A DNA stretch of 62,723 nucleotides from positions 1 through 62,723 of the forward strand of contig NZ_JARHZJ010000022.1 in NCBI RefSeq assembly GCF_029258205.1. Reading direction: 5' to 3'. The DNA is from Clostridium sp. Lineage in GTDB: Bacteria; Bacillota; Clostridia; Clostridiales; Clostridiaceae. Shown here in pieces: positions 1-8,054 of this stretch. Each line of letters starts with the position of its first letter. The first letter of the stretch is position 1. Under the pieces are notes generated by a model. The model saw only the letters and a list, made by a program, of their open reading frames with translations. It was not told the DNA's origin and did not search any database. The position numbers were made by a program, and so were the translations under genes.

Positions 1-56
1 TATTTTTTCATAATCAAAAATATGTATTAAATAAACAATGGTTGAGGTTAAATTAA

Positions 57-869
57 ATGAATTTAAATTATGTATTTTCTATATTTATTTTATATTGCAA
101 AGACTTATTATCAATAAAATTTAGAAAAATATTGATTAGCTTTTTATTTTGTCAATGTATTATTTTAATAACTAGCAAATCTAATTGTAGTAGTAATAGT
201 AAACTAAATATAAAAAGATTTAATCAAAGATATAATCTAATAAAAATGAGAAATAAGAGTAATTTATATGAAAATAATTTAAAAATATCAATTATACATC
301 TAAAAAATTCTACTTATTTAAAAAATATAAATAATAACTTTTTAGAACATAAATCTAATTTTAATATATTAAAATATAATTCTAAAACAAATAAAGTGCC
401 AATTTGTTTTGGTATATTTTCTATAATTGAAATATTTAAAGGGGATATAGAATTTCCTAAACATATTACTTCTATAAACTCAATAAAAAATAGTCTTAAA
501 TTGTGTTCGATTTCTTTAATTTTAGATTCAACTAGTAGAAGTTCTGGATTCTTGTTTATAAATGGTTATATAGAAATCGACTTAACATATCCAATACCAG
601 AAAACAAAAAAATACCTCTTATATCTAAGATTAACAACTATATTATAAGAATTCCATTCAATAGCTCAATACATGTTACTTTAAACTCTCCAGTTAAGGG
701 GAATAAACTATATTTTAATGAATCAAATATAGTTTTAAAAAAGAGTAACTTTACTACTGATGTGAAGGCTAGAGATATAGAAGTTATAGAAGACTGTATT
801 TATTTGCATAAAATCTTTCAATTATCCATAATAGTTAATTATTCGATTGAAATTTATGATTTTTTATAA
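57..869 (+). CDS. CsxC-like exosporium/spore-surface protein (divergent copy)
   Basis: A 270-residue protein of uncertain function. Residues 1-45 hold a hydrophobic stretch that could be a membrane anchor or poor signal peptide, followed by an Asn/Lys-rich linker. From about residue 120 it shares a pattern with the next gene: a conserved SG-x-LF-[IV]-x-GYI stretch, then a Pro-rich turn and a short beta-rich segment ending in a basic/acidic tail with an EDC motif (the neighbour has KDC). The Cys-rich sections of the neighbour are missing here. The start has a GAGG site about 10 bases upstream. The pairing suggests an ancient tandem duplication. From memory of the family, this repeat resembles clostridial CsxC-type exosporium proteins, but the similarity is weak. 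The function is an inference and no enzyme motif is visible. Confidence 0.55.
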   Translation: MNLNYVFSIFILYCKDLLSIKFRKILISFLFCQCIILITSKSNCSSNSKLNIKRFNQRYNLIKMRNKSNLYENNLKISIIHLKNSTYLKNINNNFLEHKSNFNILKYNSKTNKVPICFGIFSIIEIFKGDIEFPKHITSINSIKNSLKLCSISLILDSTSRSSGFLFINGYIEIDLTYPIPENKKIPLISKINNYIIRIPFNSSIHVTLNSPVKGNKLYFNESNIVLKKSNFTTDVKARDIEVIEDCIYLHKIFQLSIIVNYSIEIYDFL

Positions 870-915
870 TTTAAGATAAAAAAATAGAACATTTTTAAAT
901 AAAAGATAATAATAT

Positions 916-950
916 ATAACATAAAGTCAATAATTAAAATTTTATGTTAT
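916..950 (+). promoter_or_regulatory. Hairpin directly before a ribosome binding site
   Basis: A 10-bp inverted repeat (arms ATAACATAAA and TTTATGTTAT, 15-base loop) ends one base before the GAGGTGG ribosome binding site of the next gene. It lacks a T-run, so it is not a terminator. It could stabilise the 5' end of the message or modulate ribosome access. It may also simply reflect AT-rich composition. Confidence 0.35.
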
Positions 951-962
951 GAGGTGGAAAAA

Positions 963-1721
963 ATGAGTTCATGTTGTGAAAAAAATTTCCCTGTATGTGC
1001 TGATGATATATCTGTAAATGTTGATAATTTTGATACAACTTCTACTTCTAGTGAAACTAGAGGTTGTTATAAAATTCTTACTAATGTAGCAAATGTCACT
1101 ATAAATCATCCATTAACTGATTCAATTACAATTCCTGAAGGATTTTATAGTATAAAAGGAATAAATAGAAGGTTAGTTTTAACTCAATGTTATATAGTAC
1201 CAATTTCAGTAGATTCAGAAACAACAAGTGGTCAACTTTTTGTTGAAGGATATATTTTAAAAAATGTTCAATATGCAACTCCAAGTTCTAATCAAAATCC
1301 TTCTGATTGTTGTGATCATTGTGTTGCTATGAGAAATGAATATAAAGATTTAACAGCAAAAATTAACTTTAATTTTTCTGTTCCAATAAATTTGACTGGT
1401 GCAAAGATAGTTGATAGTGTAAGTTCAGAAGAAAGAGCTTTATTAAAAGATTGTATGAAACCATGTGATAAGGGTACAATGAGCGAATCTGATTGTGAAA
1501 GATTATTCTCTCAATCAGTTGAATTGCAAGAACCTTTCTCTTGTGAATTAAATAGTTATACCATTAATGAAGCTGTTATAAGTAAAACAAACTGTTCTTG
1601 TACTAACGAAGAATTATTTGATACTGTAGTAGAAAAATTAAATCTTAATTTAGTAATTTCTATATTCCAACTTCAACTTCTAAGTAAAGATTCAAATGAA
1701 AAAAATAGTAATAATTGTTAA
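963..1721 (+). CDS. CsxC-like Cys-rich spore-surface protein
   Basis: A 252-residue protein starting MSSCC, with about fifteen cysteines grouped in an N-terminal CC pair, a central DCCDHC segment and a C-terminal NCSCTNEE segment. The middle region (SGQLFVEGYI) matches the corresponding part of the preceding gene, so the two are paralogues. I start it at ATG 963, five bases after GAGGTGG, rather than at in-frame GTG 954 inside that site. Cys-rich beta proteins of this form are known in clostridial spore coats and exosporia, where disulphides cross-link the layer. That role is inferred here. No signal peptide is present, as expected for a protein made in the mother cell. Its own hairpin terminator follows at 1765-1818. 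Confidence 0.6.
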   Translation: MSSCCEKNFPVCADDISVNVDNFDTTSTSSETRGCYKILTNVANVTINHPLTDSITIPEGFYSIKGINRRLVLTQCYIVPISVDSETTSGQLFVEGYILKNVQYATPSSNQNPSDCCDHCVAMRNEYKDLTAKINFNFSVPINLTGAKIVDSVSSEERALLKDCMKPCDKGTMSESDCERLFSQSVELQEPFSCELNSYTINEAVISKTNCSCTNEELFDTVVEKLNLNLVISIFQLQLLSKDSNEKNSNNC

Positions 1722-1764
1722 TAGACCAGTTAATAAATCCTAAATTTTAAAATTTATATTATCC

Positions 1765-1818
1765 AAGGAGGTGTATCAAAATGATTAAATTTAATCATTT
1801 TGATTAAGCCTTCTTTTT
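1765..1818 (+). terminator. Intrinsic terminator with 30-bp perfect palindrome
   Basis: A 30-base perfect palindrome (1775-1804, core ATCAAAATGATT and its complement) is flanked by complementary AAGG/CCTT and followed by a T-run. It closes the spore-surface gene. The core closely resembles the terminator at 5795-5848 and shares ATCAAAA/TTTTGAT with several others in this window. Confidence 0.85.
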
Positions 1819-1825
1819 TATAGTT

Positions 1826-2156
1826 GAAAGAAATTTTTAATAGTATAAATAAAAAATTATATGGTAAATAGAAAAAATGTTTAGTTATTCTAAATTATGC
1901 TATTAGATTCTTATAAAAAATATCTTTATCTATTTTATATTTTTTAGTTATTTTTTCTTAAATGTATAAATTTTTTTGGATACAGCAATTTAAATTAATA
2001 GCATAAGTTTTATATAAGTATTTGTATGCTGTAACGGTTAATAACTATGAAATATTACTTTATTTATATTAGTGTACAAATATTTTAGATAGTATTTATT
2101 GTATTAATAAATATAAGTATTATTATTTATGAAATGTGTAAAATAATAAAAATATA
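1826..2156. other. AT-rich intergenic stretch, nothing recognised
   Basis: About 330 bases of very AT-rich sequence between a terminator and the riboswitch promoter. I see no open frame of credible length, no recognisable RNA and no repeat in it. Confidence 0.5.
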
Positions 2157-2185
2157 TTGAAAGTTAAATTAAATTATAGTAAAAT
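2157..2185 (+). promoter_or_regulatory. Sigma-A-type promoter of the riboswitch-metalloprotease unit
   Basis: TTGAAA (2157-2162) and TAAAAT (2180-2185) are separated by 17 bases. Transcription would start near 2192, about 11 bases before the cyclic-di-GMP aptamer, which is the right geometry for a leader riboswitch. Confidence 0.65.
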
Positions 2186-2202
2186 TTTAATAAATTAAAA
2201 TT

Positions 2203-2280
2203 AAATAGGCAAACTTAAGGAAACTTAAGGACGCAAAGCTATAGGGACTAAGGTAATAACTATGTCAGCCAGTTGCCAAA
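2203..2280 (+). promoter_or_regulatory. Cyclic-di-GMP-I (GEMM-I) riboswitch aptamer
   Basis: The stretch has the diagnostic GEMM-I parts in order. These are GGCAAAC at the 5' side; a hairpin of CTTAAG arms closed by a GAAA tetraloop; GGACGCAAAGC; a second stem containing ACTAAGG, as expected for the tetraloop receptor; and a 3' strand GCCAGTTGCC whose TTGCC pairs with the initial GGCAA. Such aptamers bind cyclic di-GMP in clostridia. Just downstream, AAAGAGTA (2278-2285) is an exact complement of TACTCTTT (2374-2381) in the terminator stem. A mutually exclusive antiterminator is therefore visible. Which state is on cannot be settled from sequence. In C. difficile a type I switch turns off the secreted protease PPEP-1 at high cyclic di-GMP, which is an analogy only. 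Confidence 0.92.
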
Positions 2281-2372
2281 GAGTACATTATACTTTTTGT
2301 TTTAAAGCTTAATCAATTATTAATATTGCTTATATTGTATAAGGAATATTGAATTCATTAAGTATATAAAAG

Positions 2373-2397
2373 CTACTCTTTTTGAGTAGTTTTTTTG
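2373..2397 (+). terminator. Riboswitch expression-platform terminator
   Basis: Arms CTACTC and GAGTAG with a T5 loop, followed by six T. It lies 90 bases after the aptamer and 110 bases before the metalloprotease start. Its 5' arm can instead pair with bases 2278-2285 next to the aptamer. Confidence 0.88.
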
Positions 2398-2507
2398 TAT
2401 GTTTATATTGGAATATAAATCAAATTAAGGTATTAATTTGATTTAAAGTAATAAAATGTATAATTTTTATTTTAAGCACTAACTAAATATATAGATATAA
2501 GGAAAGG

Positions 2508-5500
2508 ATGATATTTTTGAAAAAAGCTAGTATAATTTTTTTGATTTTTACTTATGTTACATGTGGAACTATAACATCTATTAAAGCAGAGACTATACAA
2601 GATAGTTCAATAAAAGTGAAGAAAGAAAGTCAATTACAAGATAACACATTAAAGTCTACAATAAGTACAGTAAATCCAAGTGATGAAGAAAAAAATATTA
2701 AATTTGAAATGAAAAATCCAAGTATGGTAACTTTATATACTTTAAATGATCAAGGAGAGCATGAAAAAGTTTCTGATTTTGATTTTAATTCAATGAAGGA
2801 AAAACTAAAAGCTAATCCAGATTCTTATTTGGTTTATGTTGAGTTTAAGAATCAACCTAATATATGGAGTAAAGTTTTAGATGTTGTAGAATTAAATCAG
2901 TCAGTTGGATTTAAATTAGATTTGCAAGATTATAAAACTTATATAAATGGAGAAAAACTAGATTATGCTTATGTTAATTATGGCAGTAAATCAGAAAATG
3001 GGAATGTGAAGACAGATTATTTAACAAGTAAGGAATTTACTGATAATGATGAGTTTATATCAGTTGACAATTATAATGCTGAAATGAAAATTGCCTATGA
3101 AAACTTACGTAAATTAATGCCATTTTATGATTGTTCAATTATCGTAAAAGAAGGAAATAATTTATCAAAAGATAATGAGTTAAATACTCATAAAATTTTA
3201 TCTGTTTATCCATTAGATGAATCAGGAAAAAGAATTGTTGGAATTAATGAGGAACAAGCAGCTAAAGTCAATAAAATTCATATTAAGTTTGATGAAAACG
3301 ATTCATCACCTGTAGAATATAATATAAACTATATTAATACAAGAAATAATATTGCATCATATTCTATTCCTCAGTTAAACATACATTATAACTATGATAA
3401 GTTTATTGTAAAAACAGAATCTAATCAATTTAATAATATATTAAATACGGCTTTATCACTAGAATATGATAAAGATATTGCTACAAGGGTAAAGGGAAAT
3501 GATGCTGGTAGTGTAGTTAGTTTATATAAAGATAACTTTAATTCAATTGTAAAGCAAGAGATGAAACAAGTTATATTATCAATGTTTAGCAATCAAGATG
3601 AATACCCAATTAATATGGATACACAATTATCAAATAATATTATTAAAAATATGTTATTAGATAATGATTCATTAAAAGATTTTTTATATGTTTATAATTA
3701 TATAGATAAATGGTATGACTTTGAAATTGCAGATATAAATATTAGAGATGTTGTACTATTTGATAATTCTGTTTTAAAATCAGCAAAAAATCCATCAGGG
3801 TTAGTTTCTGAAATTTGTTTAAATACAGATTCAAATGGTCGTAAAGGAAATAATACACCTGTATTATATAAAAGTAGAATTTCTAAATTTACTGGATTTT
3901 CTGACATAGCTAGTTTTTTAGAATATTTTATTAGTGAGTATGCTGGATATCGTAATGTAGATGATTGGATTATTGATAATTTTAAAAATGGAATAATTGT
4001 AGATGTAAAATCTAAGAATAATAATATTAATTCTACAGTATGGTCTAAAATAAAAAGTAATACATATTTTAGAGATCAACAAATGATTTTACCAGTATTA
4101 TCATATAAAGCAGATAATTCATTATATATAGCTTCTGCACCAACTTCATTAATTTATGGGAATTTAAGGAATTATGGAAGTGCAGAAGAAGTTTCTAATG
4201 AAGCTTGGCGTGAGAAAAAGAAAGATCAATTGCAAGGTATTTGTGAAAATATAAGAAATATATTTGATAATTATACTACTCTTTCTTCTCATGCAACTAA
4301 GGCTATTAATGAAAGTAAATTTACAATTATTGATCGTTCAAACAAACTAGATCGTAATCAACCTGTTTTTTCACAGTTTTATAAGCCTTTAGAATGTTTA
4401 ATAAGTAACCCCCATGGAGCTGCTGTAACTATAAGACGTGGAGGGTATAATGTAGATTATATTTTCTTTAATAATATTTCTATTATAGGTAATGAAAAAG
4501 AATTAATTCACGAGTTAGGACATGCTACAGATTATTGGATTTGGTTAGAAGGCAGAGGATTCCGTTCTGGAAGAGGAGGAGAAGATTACAACAATGGATT
4601 TGCCAATCAAGCATCTGTTGATTATAATATGAACTTAATGAGAAATTATGATAGATCAAGTGATGTACTTTCAAATTTAACTCCAGAACGTATTAATACA
4701 CAAGAAAAATTTAAGAGTTATTACAAAGAAGTTTTTGATACATTATATATTCTTGACTATCTTCAAGGAAAAGCCTTTTTAGAGTTGACACCTAGTCAAC
4801 AAGCTAAGATTGTCTTAAAACACTCATATATAGGAAATTCTTCTACAAGTACATGGAGTAGAGTTAGTGAACAGGATTTACAAAATATGAATTTAAAAAC
4901 TCTAGATGATTTATGGAATAATCAGTTAACTATTCGTCCAGGGCATAGATATGATCTTTCATCTCAAAATAAAGTTGGTGTTAATGATTTTGGAGCATAT
5001 CAGTTAGATCGTGTACGTTATACAACATGGTATATTCCATATAATGACAATGGTTCGCCGAATGCTCAAATCTTTAGACGAAATGCATTTGAGTTGGGAG
5101 GATACTTTGGATATACAGATGGAACAACAGAATACTTAAGTAATGTGGCTAATAGTGGAGATTTAGCATTTTATAGAAAGAAGTTTAATGATCCAAATTT
5201 AACATTTGAATCATATCGCAAAAATAAAAATAAAGAAATTGAATCTTTAATAAAAGACATGAATCAAATGACAAATAGCTATTTTGATGAAAAAGCATTA
5301 ATTGAATATTTTAAAAAGTCAATGATTAATCCAGGAAATTCAATTGATAGTGGAGCTTCAAATGGAAACAATTCCTTAAATAATATTAAAGATGCACGTG
5401 AAAATATATTCCGTTATTTACAACGTATAACAAATGAGTTTAGTCAATCTGTATCAGGGGATGATTCAACAAGAACTATCACACATATAAAAACAGGACA

Positions 5501-5780
5501 AGACCTAATTGCTAAAATTAAAGAAAATCCAAATGGATTTTATGTTTTGGATAATGATATTTCATTAGAAGGAATTGATGTAACTGACTTTTATATTAAT
5601 CAAACATTTATTGGAAAGATAGAAGGAAATAATCATAAGATAAGTGGAGCTAAAGCACCACTATTTAAAAATATTAGAAATTCTTATGTATCTGATTTAA
5701 CTATTGTGAATCAAGAAGGACAAGCAAATGATAATTTATTAGCAAGTAGCATTGCAACAACAATTAGAATAAATAAATAG
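2508..5780 (+). CDS. Secreted M26-type zinc metalloprotease (ZmpA/ZmpB-like)
   Basis: A 1090-residue secreted protein. Residues 1-28 form a signal peptide (Lys-rich start, hydrophobic core, then IKAE). The middle is a long, mostly beta/alpha region without a motif I know. The zinc site is H668-E-L-G-H672 with a candidate third ligand E692, the spacing seen in M26 (IgA1 protease/ZmpB) gluzincins. The last 90 residues resemble the GLUG-type beta repeat that in many M26 proteases precedes, rather than follows, the catalytic region. No LPxTG anchor is present, so the enzyme should be released. Substrate is unknown; relatives cut host IgA, mucins or matrix proteins. ATG 2508 sits only a few bases after AAGGAAAGG, while in-frame TTG 2517 has better spacing (9) and would give the same signal peptide minus three residues. 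Expression is tied to the upstream cyclic-di-GMP riboswitch. Confidence 0.82.
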   Translation: MIFLKKASIIFLIFTYVTCGTITSIKAETIQDSSIKVKKESQLQDNTLKSTISTVNPSDEEKNIKFEMKNPSMVTLYTLNDQGEHEKVSDFDFNSMKEKLKANPDSYLVYVEFKNQPNIWSKVLDVVELNQSVGFKLDLQDYKTYINGEKLDYAYVNYGSKSENGNVKTDYLTSKEFTDNDEFISVDNYNAEMKIAYENLRKLMPFYDCSIIVKEGNNLSKDNELNTHKILSVYPLDESGKRIVGINEEQAAKVNKIHIKFDENDSSPVEYNINYINTRNNIASYSIPQLNIHYNYDKFIVKTESNQFNNILNTALSLEYDKDIATRVKGNDAGSVVSLYKDNFNSIVKQEMKQVILSMFSNQDEYPINMDTQLSNNIIKNMLLDNDSLKDFLYVYNYIDKWYDFEIADINIRDVVLFDNSVLKSAKNPSGLVSEICLNTDSNGRKGNNTPVLYKSRISKFTGFSDIASFLEYFISEYAGYRNVDDWIIDNFKNGIIVDVKSKNNNINSTVWSKIKSNTYFRDQQMILPVLSYKADNSLYIASAPTSLIYGNLRNYGSAEEVSNEAWREKKKDQLQGICENIRNIFDNYTTLSSHATKAINESKFTIIDRSNKLDRNQPVFSQFYKPLECLISNPHGAAVTIRRGGYNVDYIFFNNISIIGNEKELIHELGHATDYWIWLEGRGFRSGRGGEDYNNGFANQASVDYNMNLMRNYDRSSDVLSNLTPERINTQEKFKSYYKEVFDTLYILDYLQGKAFLELTPSQQAKIVLKHSYIGNSSTSTWSRVSEQDLQNMNLKTLDDLWNNQLTIRPGHRYDLSSQNKVGVNDFGAYQLDRVRYTTWYIPYNDNGSPNAQIFRRNAFELGGYFGYTDGTTEYLSNVANSGDLAFYRKKFNDPNLTFESYRKNKNKEIESLIKDMNQMTNSYFDEKALIEYFKKSMINPGNSIDSGASNGNNSLNNIKDARENIFRYLQRITNEFSQSVSGDDSTRTITHIKTGQDLIAKIKENPNGFYVLDNDISLEGIDVTDFYINQTFIGKIEGNNHKISGAKAPLFKNIRNSYVSDLTIVNQEGQANDNLLASSIATTIRINK

Positions 5781-5794
5781 AGAAAATATCATTC

Positions 5795-5848
5795 AAAAAA
5801 GAAGATGTAATCAAAATGATTAATTTAATAATTTTGATACATCTTCTT
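5795..5848. terminator. Bidirectional terminator between convergent genes
   Basis: Arms AAGAAGATGTA-ATCAAAAT (from 5799) and the near-perfect complement ending 5848, with one bulged A. On the minus strand the stem is followed by T6, which terminates the rubrerythrin-like gene. On the plus strand the tail is weaker (TGTTTATT) but can still serve the metalloprotease. It belongs to the ATCAAAAT terminator group. Confidence 0.82.
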
Positions 5849-5854
5849 TGTTTA

Positions 5855-6244
5855 TTAATTTTTATTTATTAATTCTTTTAATAAATTACCATGTTTTATT
5901 TCATCTTTAGCTATTTCTTTAAATCTAGGGAATTCTTCTCCAAGCTTTTCATATACTGGACCACCATTAATTTCAGCATTTATAAGCATTTCAAAAACTT
6001 TTTCTTTACCTAAATTTTTATAAGCAGCTTCTATTTCTTCAGATGATTTTTTGCAAGGTTTTAAAATTTCTTTTGAATATTCTCTTATTATTGAGGCATG
6101 TCTTCCTTCATCTGCGGCTATGCTTAATAAAATATTTTTTTCTCCTTCAGAGCTAGCAAGTTCAGCAAGTTTTTTATAAACAAGAACTGCATCTAATTCT
6201 CCTTGTTGTAATTTTAATAACATTTCATTTCCGTTTTGTTTCAT
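5855..6244 (-). CDS. Rubrerythrin-like ferritin-fold diiron protein
   Basis: A 129-residue, all-helical protein. Two ferritin-like half-motifs are visible: E15 with ADEGRH near residues 44-49, and the pair E91 and DEIKHG near 114-119. This is the E...ExxH pattern that binds two irons. There is no C-terminal rubredoxin (CxxC) domain, so it is the short ferritin-like form rather than full rubrerythrin. Family members reduce peroxide or handle iron in anaerobes, and that role is inferred here. The ribosome binding site AGGAGG is well placed. It is monocistronic and ends at the bidirectional terminator shared with the metalloprotease. Confidence 0.75.
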   Translation of the reverse strand: MKQNGNEMLLKLQQGELDAVLVYKKLAELASSEGEKNILLSIAADEGRHASIIREYSKEILKPCKKSSEEIEAAYKNLGKEKVFEMLINAEINGGPVYEKLGEEFPRFKEIAKDEIKHGNLLKELINKN

Positions 6245-6446
6245 AATAAAATCCTCCTAAATAATTTAATTTATTAATTTTTATAAATTTAATTTTATAC
6301 AATTTAATTGGTTAAACTTATTTTAAACTTTTTATAATTATATGTCAAATAATTTTTTTAGAAATAAGTACAATTATAGAGATTTCTAAATAATATATAT
6401 TAAAGCAAATAATAAATATTTAATTAAGTTTCAGGAGAATGATTTT

Positions 6447-6866
6447 ATGGAGAATATAATAAGTTATGTAAATTCTTTGGGAGTAGCTTTACAAAATTTA
6501 TTCATTTGGATATTTGGTGATTTAGATACTCCACTAATCACTTTATTAGTATTTATTTTTTTAGACTATTTAACTGGAGTAATTAATGGATGTAAAAATA
6601 AAAAATTCTGTTTAAGGATAGCATTAAAAGGAATAATTAAGAAATGTCTTATATTAGTAGTTCTTTTAGTTGGTGTTATGCTAGATAGATTGATAAGTGA
6701 TGGAACTTGGATGTTTAAAGGGTTAATAAGTTATTTCTATATAATAAAAGAGGGAACAAGTATATTAACAAACTGTGCATCTTTAGGAGTGCCTATACCA
6801 GAAAAGTTGAAAGAAGCTTTAAAGCAGTTAGATAATAAAAAAAAATCAAATAAGTTATTTTTATAA
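6447..6866 (+). CDS. TcdE/phage-type holin (toxin secretion/phage lysis holin family)
   Basis: A 139-residue membrane protein with three likely transmembrane segments (about residues 20-45, 62-85 and 92-112) and a Lys-rich tail. It contains the FLDYLTGVINGCKNKK region typical of the Phage_holin_4 / TcdE family. These proteins form membrane pores used by phages for lysis or, in C. difficile, for release of large toxins. No endolysin, terminase or structural phage gene is nearby, so it is not part of a prophage here. Its neighbours are a secreted protease and a cell-wall deacetylase, and a secretion role would fit but is unproven. The stop codon lies inside the left arm of the inverted repeat at 6864. 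Confidence 0.8.
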   Translation: MENIISYVNSLGVALQNLFIWIFGDLDTPLITLLVFIFLDYLTGVINGCKNKKFCLRIALKGIIKKCLILVVLLVGVMLDRLISDGTWMFKGLISYFYIIKEGTSILTNCASLGVPIPEKLKEALKQLDNKKKSNKLFL

Positions 6867-6995
6867 GCTGTATAAAATTTTAAATATAAAACTTGTAAAT
6901 AGATTTAGATAATTATTAAAATCACTAACGATTTATTAATATTTTCTATTTATAATAATTGTAAGTTTTATCTATGGTTTGTTTTATACAGCTTA
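6864..6995. repeat. MITE-like element, 14-bp terminal inverted repeats (copy 1)
   Basis: A 132-bp stretch bounded by perfect 14-bp inverted repeats (TAAGCTGTATAAAA and its complement). Inside, ATAAAACTT and TAAATAGA are mirrored near the other end, so the whole element can fold into one long imperfect hairpin. It fills the space between the convergent holin and deacetylase genes and supplies the holin stop codon. The same ends recur at 57388-57625. It may act as a bidirectional terminator today. A non-autonomous transposon origin is inferred from the ends only, and no target-site duplication is obvious. Confidence 0.6.
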
Positions 6996-7004
6996 GTTTT
7001 ATAC

Positions 7005-7916
7005 TTATTTACCAGTTAGTCTGCTTTCAAATTTTTTTAAGGAATCATTATTACTAACATAAATTCTATCCATGTTGAAATTATTATCTTTTCTGTCAGC
7101 AAAGTTTCCATTTAAATTAAAACCTAATTTATACCCAGCTTTTTCAGTTGCTACTCTAGTGCTAGAATTGTATCTTCCAAAAGGATAAGAAATAAAATCT
7201 ACTGGCTTTCCTATTATTTTTTCTAAATTTACTTTAGAATTTTTTAGAGTTTCAATTTGATTAGCTTCATCTAATATAGATAAGTCATCATGTTTAAAAG
7301 TGTGGCTTTCTATTTCTATGCCGTTATTAGACATCTCTTTTAACTGATCAGCAGTCATAAAATCAGGTGCTCCAACATAATTTGAAATTACAAATATTGT
7401 AGCAGGAAATTTGAATTCTTTTAGCAAAGGATAAGCATATTTATAGTTACCTGTATATCCATCATCAAAAGTTATAACAACAGGCTTTTTAGGAATAGGC
7501 TTATTATTCCTTAGATAATCGTAAAACTCATCTAAAGTTATAGGAGTATAATTATTATCCTTTAAATATTGAAGTTGCTCTTTGAATTTTTCAGGATTTA
7601 TTAAAAGATCATTATTATCAGGGTTATTTGGTGTTACATCATGGTAACATAAAACAGGAATATTCATATCTTCAGAAGTAGTTTCTATTCCTTCAAATCT
7701 ATTTTTAGAACTTTCAACATTTGAATCATTATTTGATTCTTTAGTATTTTCCTTATTGCTAGAAGTAGATTCTTTTTTTGTGTTATTTTCTAAATTAGCT
7801 TTTTCACTTTCTACATTGCTTTTGTTAAATTTTTTGTCACAAGCTATAAAAGATGAGCTTATGATTAAGGCAGAAGCTAAAGCTATTAAAAATCCTTTGT
7901 GTTTTATTTTTATCAT
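7005..7916 (-). CDS. Polysaccharide deacetylase lipoprotein (NodB domain)
   Basis: A 303-residue exported lipoprotein. The N-terminus has Lys residues, a hydrophobic core and the lipobox SFIAC, so Cys26 would be lipidated. A Ser/Asn/Glu-rich linker runs to about residue 80. The NodB homology domain follows, with the catalytic Asp and metal Asp in ITFDDGY, the metal box H-T-F-K-H and the SYPFG motif. Enzymes of this family remove acetyl groups from peptidoglycan GlcNAc or MurNAc or from surface polysaccharide, often giving lysozyme resistance. It lies downstream of the sortase gene on the same strand with a 138-base gap and its own ribosome site (AAGGAG). It may be co-transcribed with the pilus genes or not. 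Confidence 0.85.
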   Translation of the reverse strand: MIKIKHKGFLIALASALIISSSFIACDKKFNKSNVESEKANLENNTKKESTSSNKENTKESNNDSNVESSKNRFEGIETTSEDMNIPVLCYHDVTPNNPDNNDLLINPEKFKEQLQYLKDNNYTPITLDEFYDYLRNNKPIPKKPVVITFDDGYTGNYKYAYPLLKEFKFPATIFVISNYVGAPDFMTADQLKEMSNNGIEIESHTFKHDDLSILDEANQIETLKNSKVNLEKIIGKPVDFISYPFGRYNSSTRVATEKAGYKLGFNLNGNFADRKDNNFNMDRIYVSNNDSLKKFESRLTGK

Positions 7917-8054
7917 CTCTTAAATCTCCTTACTACTAAATTATGTTTATAATAATTTAGTATAACATAAAAAATTTGAAATTTAGGCTATTTTATTATT
8001 GCCATAATTTTTAGAATTTATTTAAACAATTGTATAAATATAATTTTTATAAAT

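Noticed and set aside
6447..6866. Holin as evidence of a prophage
   Set aside because: No capsid, tail, terminase, integrase, endolysin or attachment repeat is found within several kilobases on either side.
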